Source of the DNA: Thalassia testudinum
Taxonomy: Eukaryota > Streptophyta > Magnoliopsida > Alismatales > Hydrocharitaceae
Reading direction: 5' to 3'
Length of the DNA: 64,000 nucleotides
Assembly (NCBI GenBank): GCA_037157565.1
Contig: JAZHRO010000003.1
Span: 42,049,001-42,113,000 of the forward strand
How positions within the stretch are numbered: position 1 is the first letter of the stretch; every line of letters begins with the position of its first letter. Positions 44,108 through 54,858 of this stretch are shown piece after piece. The notes beneath the pieces were generated by a model. The model saw only the letters and a list, made by a program, of their open reading frames with translations. It was not told the origin of the DNA and ran no database searches. Both the position numbers and the translations under genes were made by a program.

Positions 44108-44661
44108 ATTACGCAGCTTATCAAAGGCCTACGTATCTTTCTTTTTGCCTTTTGGCTCCCTCAGTAGAGCCTCAGGGAATGGGACTGATTATGGCAACAA
44201 TTTGGGTGTATCATCCTCTCGCGAATGCGGTGCACATCCTGAATGAGAGGGCGATGAAGAAGAAGACAAGCCAGGATCAGGTCGAGGCGGATCGACGGTC
44301 TGCTTACCGCTCCTCGTAGTGATAGCATTGGACGATGCGAGTCCAGTGGGATCATATGCTGGAGGAGGGTTTGCAATGGGGACATAAGAGTGCGGTGCTA
44401 TAGCGGGATTAGCCTGAAATCCCAGTGGAATGCTCGGAGCTTGCAGAATTTGATTAACCTACCCTTGAGAAGGTCATACCTGTGGTTGAGGACCACGGGG
44501 TACGAAATTTTGCGGGTTTGGAACAGGTTGGGCGGGAAGAGTGCCCTGAGATCGAGTCGCCATGCGTAGTTGATTGATCTCAGCATTCTGCTACGCCAAT
44601 TGGTGCTGAAGAGAGGTCATGTTCTCTTCATGGCTCTTTGACATTTCCGTCATCATTCGCA

Positions 44662-45246
44662 TCAATTTGTCAAGAGGACTTGATGCGTGTTTTGTTTGTG
44701 GTAGCAAGGGCCTGATGGAGGATTTTCCATAGGATTAGACTGGGCCCTTGGGATGACGAATGCAGATGGTCGCATTGGTCCACCAGTGGGGTTTTGGCAC
44801 TGCAGGTTGTTGGACCATGCAAAATTTGGATGATTACACCACCCTGGGTTATAAGTGGCAGAGAATGGGTTGTTCCCCAGGGCGCAAGCATCTTCTATGC
44901 CAGAAGACGTGTTCGCATGTAAGTATGCATCTGAGCACACGGAGGCTTGGTCCTCCATGTCGAAATATTGGCTTGCAGAAGCCAGTTCCACATGACTTAC
45001 CGAGTCACTCGGCGCGACACTCGGTAAGGAAGGTCTTACAGGGTTTCTTGGGATAAGCCTAGTGTTGGAAGAATTTGGATTGTGACAAAGTGGTGAAGAG
45101 GTGGTGTCTGCCAGAGATCGGGCAGGGTTGGCCAGAAGCTCGTCCAGCTTCTTGTGCACGACGGAGACTTCATCCAGTTTTTGTGCAATAAGGCTTAGAT
45201 CAGTGGATGAATGGGAGGGTCCTGTGTCAACTTCGTGGACATTTCA
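44662..45246 (-). pseudogene. E4 Gag C-terminal spacer, behind a stop
   Basis: Same frame as the gag ORF, separated by one stop at 45244-45246. It has a coiled stretch (LIAQKLDEVSVVHKKLDELL), a Ser/Pro/Asn-rich part, and GNNPFSATYNPGWCNHPNFA, the Athila Gag motif Y-N-P-G-W-x-N-H-P-N-F that takes the place of a zinc knuckle. After 44662 further spacer sequence is interrupted by stops. Confidence 0.75.
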
Positions 45247-46167
45247 GGGCTGGCTGGTATGATTAAAGGCGACAATGGAAGCATTGTTCATTGAGTTTTC
45301 ACTCATATTTTCAAAAAATTCAAATGCTCCATTCTCGTCTTTATTCATAAAGTTCCCTCCGCAGGAAGCGTCTTCAATCTGCTTCAAAGTCTCATTTAGC
45401 CCGTAGTAGAAAATCTGGGCTATATGCCACTTAGGCAGACCGTGGTGCGGACACTTCCTGAGGAGGTCATTATATCTCTCCCATGCCTCATGAAATTGTT
45501 CACCATTTTGTTGCATAAAAGAGGTGATAGCACGGCGAAGTGCATTGGTTCGCCCGATTGGGAAGAACTTCTTGAGAAACACTGTTCGCATCTCTTCCCA
45601 AGAGTGGATGGTTCTCCCAATGGTGCGTAACCACTGCGACGCTTTATCCCGCAATGAAAATGGGAACATTTTCATGAGGACTATATGTAACCTGACATTT
45701 CGTGGTTTAACAGTTTCAGCCAGTTGGGTTAGGTCTTCCAAGTGGAGAAAAGGATCTTCACTTGCATGACCATGGAAGTGAAAATTTATTAAGCCAATTA
45801 TGTTCGATTTTAATTCAAAGTCATCCCCGCCCATGGGGACCCGAAATTGTCCTATGGTCTCTGTAGCAGCGGGATTCTGATATGAGCTAAGAGACCTAGG
45901 CTCCTCCCGTTTGGGAGGGTTCTGCATTTCCTCCAATGTTTCCCGAATGGCTTCAATTTGCTCATTATACATTTCCATTTGGGCTTGGAGGCGGGTTATG
46001 GGATCTAAGGCTCCACCACCTTGTGGGTTCTGAGGGCGGTTTCCTCCCTCGGGATTTTGGGGTGGGCGTGCAGCCATGTTTGTGGAGGAGGAGGACGATT
46101 CGGCTTCTTTTCTAAATTTATCAGTCAATTCAAACAGTTCAGGGTTTTGTGACCTCCTCCCAAACAT
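45244..46167 (-). CDS. E4 Gag core (retrotransposon Gag domain)
   Basis: 307 codons. The N-terminus is Asn/Gln/Gly-rich with a short helix (LQAQMEMYNEQIEAIRETLE). The Gag domain runs from about residue 110: IIGLINFHFHGHASEDPFLH, MFPFSLRDKASQWLRTIGRT, FLKKFFPIGRTNALRRAITS, FHEAWERYNDLLRKCPHHGL and QIFYYGLNE. These blocks are those of Athila Gag, which assembles the particle. An ATG opens the frame 1.3 kb (without the solo LTR) after the primer site. A stop at 45244 truncates it before the spacer. E6 Gag (56145) is a clear homologue. Confidence 0.88.
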   Translation of the reverse strand: MFGRRSQNPELFELTDKFRKEAESSSSSTNMAARPPQNPEGGNRPQNPQGGGALDPITRLQAQMEMYNEQIEAIRETLEEMQNPPKREEPRSLSSYQNPAATETIGQFRVPMGGDDFELKSNIIGLINFHFHGHASEDPFLHLEDLTQLAETVKPRNVRLHIVLMKMFPFSLRDKASQWLRTIGRTIHSWEEMRTVFLKKFFPIGRTNALRRAITSFMQQNGEQFHEAWERYNDLLRKCPHHGLPKWHIAQIFYYGLNETLKQIEDASCGGNFMNKDENGAFEFFENMSENSMNNASIVAFNHTSQP

Positions 46168-48007
46168 GCACTACCGTAGGAAGAGTTGGGGAGATGAGAA
46201 GGGAAAAGAGATGAGAGAAATGACACCGCAAAGGTACACTTGATGACAAATCAATTCAATCAAATTCCTAACCTCTACAGTGTGCCCTTAAACCTAAAGA
46301 TCTAAGTTACCTACTATCACGAACTATGGAACCGAATGTGAGCACCGCGGAACCACCGGGCCAAATTGAAAGGCCGTTTGCCCCAGTCTTAGACACCCGA
46401 TAGCATGTGGGAACTCTCACCAGCACGTAGAAGCTACACGTAGGTAGTTAGACCTCCAATCCTTAATGAGAGTCAAGTTACTCCAATTTTAGTTAGAGGC
46501 TTAGGGTCAAGTGCTTCTGGAATGTGAAGGGCATTTTTTACGGGTAATGCCCAAGTGATTGATTTTTCAAAGTGTGTAATCCAAGCATGCAACGGGAAAA
46601 TTTCCCCGAATTGAAGTTCTTAATTGGTGAATGGCTTTAGAGTTCAGCCTTAAGTAGTATGAATTTTAGAATTTCTCTAAATTACCAATTCAAACAATCT
46701 CCGGGTTTTGCAAGAATACAGGTTTTCTTCTAAGCCCAACAAACCCTTCTTCAATTTTAATTAGTTAATGCATGCTAAAATGCAATGGGCTACCCTAAAT
46801 GGAGATTTCTAGGTGTGGATGCACGAATCAGTTTTAGATTAGTGTGAAAGGGAGCCAAAGCACTTCAATTCAAGTGCTCCCAATCACCAAAAATATTTCC
46901 ACACAAGGCCCAACCAAAAGATAAAAGAAAATCAATTTGTTGGGGTTGAAATATTCGGGATCAAATCTTAGGCAAGTTGAAAAGTCGTGGTGGGTTGGAT
47001 TTAACTCAATTCCAAGTCTCCCCACCAAAAAGGTGATCCCGAATTACAGGTAAATGAGGCAAAGAGTGGTGCAATCAATCTTTTTGTGTTTGCCTCAAAG
47101 AATACTTAACACAACAAAAAATTCAAGAATCAAGATTCTTGGATTTTCGCTAAGCGAAGTAAGGAGGGAAATCCCAGGGCAGTGGGAGTGAAGACAATCA
47201 ATCAAACAAGTGCATTTTAGTCCACTTGCCCCAAGAGATCCCAAGAAGCTTTTCTAGTTTTTTTTTTTTTAAGGTGACAAGTTAACCCTAGTTTCTAAGA
47301 AAAGAAGACCTACTTGTTCGGCAATGTGTGCGAAGCTCCAATGTAGTGCCGGCGTCTTCAAGCTCTCGCTCCCGCCTTGGATCTGCTTACGTCTTCGACT
47401 TCGTCTGCCTGCTGATGTAAACACATTTACACTACTTAAGATGTCTACTTATGCATGTTCTTAAGCATAGGATTACATTTCATGATATAAATATTGCATA
47501 ACATGCATCATCTTGCATTTAGAGTAGTTTGAATAAAATGGAGGTTAATTGTCTCCTTTCATGTGCTTGGACCGGGTAAACATTTTATCAGGGCCTCAGA
47601 TCAAAGATCCAGCCATATGGATGTGATCAGGGCGACGATTGGAGTTCAACGACTCCAAGATCGCCCTAATCAGGCATCCGTAGCATCAGATAGTGACCGG
47701 GGAACCCTAGAAGATCAAGGGCCAGGATGGTGTAAATCCACAGTTTAGATGACAAATCCGACCGCACAGATGAATTCGGATCGACGATTGCAGCTCAACG
47801 ACGCGAAAATCGAGTCAATCCGACATCCGTGGCACCATCTACAACTTCCAGAAGATGGACGGCCAAGATGGCACCACGTGGCACCATCCCAACTGCCCAA
47901 ATGGCCACTTACATTCCATGAAGACCGTGCACCCGCCCCCTCTCTGTCGTTGGATCTCGATCCAACGGTTGTGGATACGGCTCTTTAAAATCATCCGCGT
48001 GACCTTT

Positions 48008-48080
48008 TCGACCGCGTAGCACAGCGGAGACGAAGCTGCGGGCAAAGCAGAGGTCGCGGGATCGAGTCCTGCGAGCCTCA
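48008..48080 (+). other. tRNA-like module in solo LTR (best T arm)
   Basis: TAGCACAGCGG (48017-48027) is an exact A box; GGATCGAGTCC (48059-48069) fits the B box with one change, 31 nt downstream. GCGGG and CCTGC flank the loop and form a five-pair T stem (one G-T). Same orientation as the LTR. D and acceptor arms are weak, so it is not a tRNA gene. Confidence 0.6.
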
Positions 48081-48431
48081 AATCAGGCGCAAGCGAGCAG
48101 GCGCGTGGAGCGTTGGATCTTGATCGGACGGCTGCACGCGCCCAATAGCATTCACGCACGATTGAACGCGCGGCGTCACGCGCGATCGCACACGGGTGAG
48201 CGTGCAGCGCAGCGGGTGAAGGCGTGACTTAAGCCGTCCGATCTCGCGATCGAACGGCTGAGGATCACTGGACGTGCATATACGTTGAAGAAGCGGGCAG
48301 CCGAGGAGGCGCGCGTGGGTGCGAGAGCTACGCCCATGTTGGGGGCTTTAGTGACGGATTTATCCATCACTAAGACCCCTCATTTATTATTTTGAAGATG
48401 TAATGACTATTTTGCCCCCACTCCTTGCAAC

Positions 48432-48439
48432 TATAAAAC
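48432..48439 (+). promoter_or_regulatory. TATA box of solo LTR
   Basis: TATAAAAC followed by GAGACCCCTCC, the same block as in E1 and E6. A solo LTR may still promote transcription, here towards the flank of E4. Confidence 0.55.
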
Positions 48440-48841
48440 GAGACCCCTCCATACGAAATTCTCATCCCTTCCTTCTCTCCTCTACCCCTCCAAAGCTCAA
48501 GAGAAGCTTGTCCCACACCCGGAATGCTTCTCGCGAGATAAAGTCCAAATTTTCATCCCCCTTCGAAAGTGGATCCCGCGACGACGACAGCATGTTGCTC
48601 CGTTCCTGTTCTTCTGCTTCGTCCTCCTTCGTCCTGCTTCGTTCTCCTTCGTCCAGGCATCATCCCGTCCGGCTCATCCTCCAAGCAATCGTCAAAGAGG
48701 ATAACTTCTCTCTCCCATTCTTATTTATAGTTTTTCTAGTGTAGAATTTTCCTGCTTTATAGTGTAATTGATTTCCCTCTTTCTAGTGTAACTTTTATTT
48801 AGTTTGATTGTATAAACAGTTGAAATATTGAATGCATGTTC

Positions 48842-48882
<41 letters not shown>

Positions 48883-49213
48883 TAGTCTGATAGCTCCATT
48901 GTAATTATATCGCCTTGCTTATCAAAAATCCTAAAAAAATATAATTGCGAATATAGATCAACGTAGCCTCCCTGTGTTCGACCCGGAATTCTTTTCAGTA
49001 TAAATTTTATTTGTTGAACACGAATTCTTCGCTTTCAAGCTACAACGACAGGTTTTCTAAAACCAAACACGTTAGCGTAGCGATTCGTGTGCTCAACACC
49101 TACCTTCTCCTTGCACCAGCCTTACCTGCACACCAAAAACAGAGATACTCATGAAGAGAGAAGAGAAGAGAAAAATTACAGGAATGGAGTAAAAACTTAC
49201 TTGAAGGTGCACT

Positions 49214-49231
49214 TCCCCGGCAACGGCGCCA
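49214..49231 (-). other. E4 primer binding site (perfect tRNA-Asp complement)
   Basis: On the - strand TGGCGCCGTTGCCGGGGA, no mismatch, nine bases past the LTR end, a wider gap than in the other elements. Confidence 0.92.
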
Positions 49232-49240
49232 GAAAAGATG

Positions 49241-51977
49241 TGGTGTCGAGCCCGGATAGGTTGTTAATATGATGATTTTATCGTTGAAGTGTGTATAGTG
49301 GTTAACCTAATTCGGACCAAACCATCTCTTTACAAAAATTTTTAACTTGGCCTATTTGATTTTATCTTGGTCACTTTTAGGCCCAGGGTCGAACTCAGGG
49401 AAGTGGGGTTACAAATCAAGTTTCTACACCTTTCCTACAACGAGTCTCTTCCATTCGTTTATTGTGTTTTTGGTGTTTTACTTATTTAGAATTTTTTCTG
49501 GTAATCTTTGTCCGTGAGGCACACCCTCAAAATTGAGTTCTTGGCTTTGAGCCAAAACAAGGTTCCAAAACAGGTCTTGCTATTCGCAAGACGGGGCACC
49601 TGCAAGTCGAAGATTATCTTTTCTCTTTTATATATTTCTTTATCTTTTTATTAACAGGAAAGCAAAACAGAAATAAAGTAAATATAGTATATATATATAT
49701 AGGTATATAATATGTATATAAAGGGGTGGGGGTGGAGGCGGAGATGGAGTGTAGCACGATGTCGAGCCGGTCATCGTCTAGAGAGACGCAACCAACGGGA
49801 CTAGATGCCGCGTGGAGTGTGGGATGGATGGTGGAAGATGTATGTAACCACGCTTTTTGTAGGCGTGTATCGAGGAATATCAGCAACTGGTGCAGATATT
49901 CCCGCGATACCACGTATGGTAAATAATGTGAATATATATATATGTATGTAAATATATCTATATATATATATGGTTATAAATATATAGGTACATATATATG
50001 TATATATCTATAAGTGTATATATATATGTATATATATATAATAATATATGTATATATAGGTATATGTAGCTAGATATGTATGTATAAGTATATATGTATA
50101 GTTATATAGATATATATATATATGTATGTATCTATACTTAGTTATATAGGTAATAGTATATATATAGATATAAGTATATTTATATATATATATATATGTA
50201 TATAAATATATGTATATATGTATGTATGTATATGTATATGTGTATATATATGTATATATATATATAAGTATATAGATATATGTATATATATATATGTATC
50301 TGTATATAAGTATATGTATATAAGTATATATATATGTATGTATGTATATATATAAGTATATATATATGTATATAAATATATATATATCAATATATATATG
50401 TATATGTATATATATATATATGTTTATAAAAGTGTATAGGTGTGTGTGCGTGTGTGTGGAAGTGTGAGTGTATGTGTGTGTAAGCGTCAGTGTAGAGAGC
50501 ATTGTGTGAGAGAGTGAGAGAGAGAGAGAGAGCGGGAGAGAGAGAGCATCCGCACTGCTGGAGGGTTACGTTAGGTCGTCTGGAGCTTCAACGCGCCGTC
50601 TGGAGTCCTACGCGCGCGCGCAGGTGCCTATTCGCGTAGAGAGGAGCGGCATGTAGGAGAGTTGGCACGGAGAGGGTCGTAGTGCCCAGCGAGTGGCCGC
50701 ACATAGAGGAGGCCGCAGCGCGGAGATGCGAACGCGAGCGAAGGAAGCGGGTGACACGGGCGAGTGGGGCGGGCGAAGGAGGCGCTGGGAGAGGGCTAGT
50801 AGACGAGCGGGTGGGTGCGTGCATGGGCGAGGGCCAGGTGCAGCGCGTCCAGTGATCGGTAAAGTGAGAAGCTCACTGGTCACCCCACTATAGCCACAGT
50901 GTTGCGCAGACTCGCGTGAACAATGGCTACAGTGGAAGGCCGCGCCACGCGACCGGGTACAGGCGGTTGTGTGAGTGCAGACGGCTCAGAGCGCGTGGCA
51001 GAGTGGCTTCGGCTGGTGGCTTACAGGTGGAACCTCGCGACAGAGCATGTAGAGGGGGGTTGGGTCATGAGCGAAGGGGCACAACAGGGCGCGCGAAGGT
51101 CTGTAGGTGCTGCTGGGGTGCTCGGTCGGTCGCTGCAAAGGCACACAGAGGCCGGTTGCAGGCAGAAGAGGGCGCGACAGGGTGAAGAAAGCAGGAGGCG
51201 GAGAGGGCCTGCAGGGACGCGCGGAGGGTGAGGGCGCCTGCAGGCATGCACAGAAGGGGCTGCTGCTGCTGATGCTTTGCCACTACTGCTGTCGCCGAGC
51301 TTCGAGCTTCAGACCTTGAAGCTTGCGGCCATGGCTGAAGGTGCTGGAGCAGAAAAAATGAGAGAAGAGCCACCACGCCCACCGGCTCTTTGAAGGGCTG
51401 GGCTGTGGTGGTCTCACTGTGGTGGGTGTTGACCACAGTGAGGCCTCCTGTCCGCCGGGTGTCTCCGAGGAGGAGGGCCGGCGTGTGGAGGGAGAGGGAG
51501 GAGAAGACGGTGGTGGCCTGGAAGGAGAAGGTGCTGCAGGTGCATTTTTCTCTGTTGGGCCAGGCTCGTTTTGAAGGTAGAAGCTGTGGCTTTTTATAGA
51601 AGAAGAAAGTCATGCACAGCCATGCCCTGGCTGTGCATGGCTCATGCATGGCCACGGCAGGGAGTGGTAGCCGCAGGGAAGGGCTGGTAGGGAGAGGGCT
51701 GCTGCAAGGAAGCATGGCGCATGGAGAAGAAGAAGATGCAGCCGTAGGAAGGAAGTCAAAATCAAAAAGAAATAAAAGTGGAGATGGAAATATTGTAAAG
51801 ATGCACTTGAGGAAAAATATAAAATGCAAGGCCACTTATTTATTCTCCTCTCCTCTCAATTAAATGCATGGATGCATGTATTTTTACAATGCAACTATGT
51901 AGACCTAATATGCATTGGTAATGCTAGGAAATAGCGCAAAATGGCACAATTGCAGGCATATTTTTGCGATGCAATCA
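49241..51977 (-). repeat. 5' LTR of E4 (2,737 bp)
   Basis: Uninterrupted copy with a TA array (49680-50430), GA tract (50505-50545), CpG-rich core (50560-51300) and TATA box (complement, 51591-51598). Frames of 256 codons or fewer on the - strand start upstream of the TATA box and show no domain. Confidence 0.9.
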
Positions 51978-53097
51978 GCTGTCGCCCTCACCTTCATCGG
52001 TTCTGTCTGCGGCACTCCGACCTTCTCCAACCCTGCTACCACCTCCAGGACCTGCGGAGTCCATCCACACACTCATTTGTAGCTTCAATCAAAGCAAGGA
52101 GCAACAATAGCCACTGCAACTTGAAGGATGCCCAGAGCTTAGCATGCAAAGGAAGAGGAGGGACATTTAGTTCCACCTCGTAAGTGGAATAGCAGCCCAT
52201 GCTGGATAAACTGCTTTTGTGCCATTGGTTGCTTGGCTCTACACGGAGGGGTGAGATCCCTCATACCTCACTCACATGCCCTTCACTCCTCGCTCACCCC
52301 CACACCCGGTGACCCTGGACCCGATTACCTGTATACTCGCCTACCCACCTAAACCTTACTCAATTCTGAGAAAGAGAAAAGAAGAGAAAATTTAAGGATG
52401 GTAGGGGTAGGATTTGCCTCAAGATGCATGATGATATGCTTAACACTTAGCATCTCGAGAGACTTTGTGCAATGTTGGTGCCTTGTGTTCTGATCACTTA
52501 AGTCGTCTGGGTATTATAGCCAACATTTGGCATTAGTTGAGGCACTATGGAGTTATTTGATATCTATTCTGACATGGCTAATTGAGGCATTAGTGGTTCT
52601 AACCACTGTAGCAATATTGAGTGATTTGATACTTGGGATATGTGCTTAATGTGGGGATTTAATTGGTGATTTAAATCACCATTTTTAAAATCTTTTTATT
52701 CTTTTTATCTCTTCATTTCCTGAGATACAATTTGAGCTATTACTGAATATGTTTCAATTATTGATTCTTATTGCATATTTGTATTATTGTGCTCATTGAT
52801 TTAAATTGTGATTAGTGCGTGAATTCCACATTTGCTCCCTGCGAACGACCTCGGACTCATTTCTTATTTTCGAGCACTTTACAAATTTTAAATGCTGTAG
52901 CAATTTTCATCACTATACTACGACACGATACATACTTTAAGTGACAACTCTTGCTCCTGCAACACTACCCCACTAAACAACTCTACCCTACACGACCGAT
53001 CCACCACCCACACCACCGACCAAACCTTCAAGCTGTCTCCACCTACTCGCTGACGGCCACCAACCAAGATCGGATGCCACCAACCAATGACGGTCCT
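51978..53097. other. Unassigned tract between E4 and E6, with LTR-end-like block
   Basis: The first five bases are the E4 target duplication. Around 52820-52890, GCTCCCTGCGAACGACCTCG followed by GACTC resembles the U5 block TCCCTGTGTTCGACC of plant LTRs. No primer site follows. No coding region recognised. It is probably the continuation of the tract at 28021-29634. Confidence 0.35.
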
Positions 53098-53700
53098 TGA
53101 TGTCCATACATCTAAATAGCCAAAAATGTCTATTACCACATGTTCATAGTGTGATATTAGCATCATACATTACAAATATTGCATAACAGGCATAATCATG
53201 CATTTAGGTCAAGCTGTATAGATTGTATAGTAATTGTCTCCTTTTATGGTCAGGGATAGGGAGACTTTTTATTGGGGCCTCAGATCAAAGATCCAACAGT
53301 ACGAATCTAATCAAGGCGACGATTGGAGTTCAATGACTCCAAGATCACCCTGATCAGACATCCGTAGCACCAAATAGAGATCGAGGAAGCCTAAAGATCA
53401 AGGGCCAAGATGGTGCCAATCTGCACTTCAGATGACAAATTCGATCACACAGATGGGTTCGGATCGATGATCACAGCCTAACGCCACAAAAATTGATCTA
53501 ATCCGACATCCGTGGCACCATCTACAACACATAGAAGATGGACGGCCAAGGTGGTGCCACGTGGCACCATCTCAGCCACCCAATTGGCCTTATGGACCTA
53601 CAGCTGCACTTCTGAAGGCAAAGGCACGAGCGATCTAGGCTGTTGGATCATGATCCAATAGCCACAGTCGCGTGCACCTAATTCCTAAGCGAGACAAAGA

Positions 53701-53770
53701 AGAGGCCGTAGCGCATTAGTCGTGGGCACGCTTGCGAAGCAGAGGCAGCAAGATCGAATCCCCACAATCC
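53701..53770 (+). other. tRNA-like module in E6 5' LTR (degraded)
   Basis: TAGCGCATTAG (53709-53719) and AGATCGAATCC (53751-53761), 31 nt apart. Each has one or two changes. The 3' LTR copy (TAGCACATTGG 63825-63835, GGATCGAATCC 63866-63876) is nearer the consensus. Confidence 0.5.
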
Positions 53771-54208
53771 TTAAATTGAGGTGAACACGCGGGGCACATT
53801 CAATTCAGCCATTCGATGCAGATTGTGTAGGCAAGGAGCGGGCGACGTGGCGCAACAGATGCGCGCAGTTCATGCACGCATGATCCTGCACAGATGCAAA
53901 TGCCCGATCAGATGCAGGGAGCACGATGCATTCAGAGCCGTTGGATGCGAGATCGGACGGATGAGAAGAGGCATGTTTGTGTGTTGAGCTGACGAAGAGG
54001 TGCTAGTAAGGAGCATTTTAAGCCGTTCGATCTTGAGATCGGATGGCTGATCTTGTGATAACGTTGAAGAGCGTTGGGTGCAAGGAGGCGAGGAGGCGTG
54101 CGCACTTCAGCCACGACCGGGCTTTAGTGACGAATAAATCCATCACTAAAGACTCCTAATTTATCGCTTCGAACTTAAAATGACCTTTTTACCCTCAACC
54201 CCTACAAC

Positions 54209-54216
54209 TATAAAAG
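54209..54216 (+). promoter_or_regulatory. TATA box of E6 5' LTR
   Basis: TATAAAAG followed by GAGACCCGACC, as in E1 and the solo LTR. Confidence 0.6.
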
Positions 54217-54840
54217 GAGACCCGACCTCCACTTCTTCATCCCTTCATTTCTCTACCTCTCCCAAGCTCAAGAAAAGCTTGTCCCACACCTGGGATGCTA
54301 TTCTAGAGCTAAATCCAATTTTTTTGCCCTCGTTCCGGAGGTGGATCCCGCGACGACGACGACATGCTGCCTCGTTCCCATTTCTTCCTGCTTCGTCATC
54401 CTTCCCACTCCATCCTCTGTCTTCCAGGCATCACTCTGTCTGGCTCGTCTTCCAAGCATTCGTGGAGGAGGATAACATCTCTCTCCCTTCTTTTTAATCG
54501 CTTTCTAGAATAGAATTTTCTACTTTCTAGTTGTAATCATTTCCCACCTTATAGTTGTAAAAACATTCTGATTATATTAAGTGATTGTTCTCTTTTTCTC
54601 TCTCTCTTTCTCTCTCTTATTGTTTATATCAATTCCATTGTACTTATTTCATTTTCAAACAAAAATACAAAAAAATATAAATCGCGTATTTTAGATAGAC
54701 ATAGCCTCATTGTGTTCGACCTAGAATTCTTAGAATTTCGGTATAAATTTATCTGTTTACAGATTTCTTCGTAATTCGAATTACAATGACAGGTTTTTCA
54801 AAACAAACTTCAATCACATAGTTTTCCACGTTCAACATTT

Positions 54841-54858
54841 TGGCGCCATTGCTAGGGA
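54841..54858 (+). other. E6 primer binding site (tRNA-Asp type)
   Basis: TGGCGCCATTGCTAGGGA, two mismatches (both transitions) from the tRNA-Asp complement, three bases past the LTR. Confidence 0.88.

Larger units (their letters stand above)
47413..49098 (+). mobile_element. Solo LTR of the E1 family
   Basis: TGATGTAAACAC...GCTCAACA, 1,686 bp, matching the E1 LTR end to end but on the + strand. It is not followed by a primer site nor preceded by a polypurine tract. Flanking five bases are CCTGC (47408-47412) and CCTAC (49099-49103), a 4/5 target duplication. It is therefore a solo LTR left by recombination between two LTRs. It includes a CT-rich tract at 48845-48882. Confidence 0.85.
46168..49240 (-). 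other. E4 leader, interrupted by a solo LTR
   Basis: Without the inserted LTR (47413-49098) it is about 1.4 kb. It contains the 17-nt motif CACATTCCA-GAA-GCACT (complement, 46510-46526), about 1.0 kb from the primer site after correction. No coding frame. Confidence 0.65.
29635..51977 (-). mobile_element. E4, gag-protease-only Athila-like element, carrying E5 and a solo LTR
   Basis: On the - strand: 5' LTR 51977-49241, primer site, leader with an inserted solo LTR, gag (46167-44662), protease (44107-43187), a 1.5-kb 3' UTR with polypurine tracts, and a 3' LTR (41708-29635) interrupted by E5. RT, RNase H and integrase are absent. The GCTGT target duplication is perfect. LTR ends are TGATTGCATCGC and CGACACCA. 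Gag and protease are only lightly damaged. Confidence 0.92.
53098..54837 (+). repeat. 5' LTR of E6 (1,740 bp)
   Basis: Starts TGATGTCCATAC, ends GTTCAACA. It contains a stem-loop (53315-53350), a degraded GTTGGATC palindrome (53642-53659), tRNA-like boxes (53709-53761), TATA box (54209-54216), CT tract (54589-54618) and U5 block (54702-54722). Related to the E1 and E2 LTRs. Confidence 0.9.

Noticed and set aside
51065..51835. 256-codon frame in the E4 5' LTR (177 codons in the 3' LTR)
   Set aside because: It spans the TATA box, is Ser/Pro/Leu/Ala low complexity, and has no recognisable fold.
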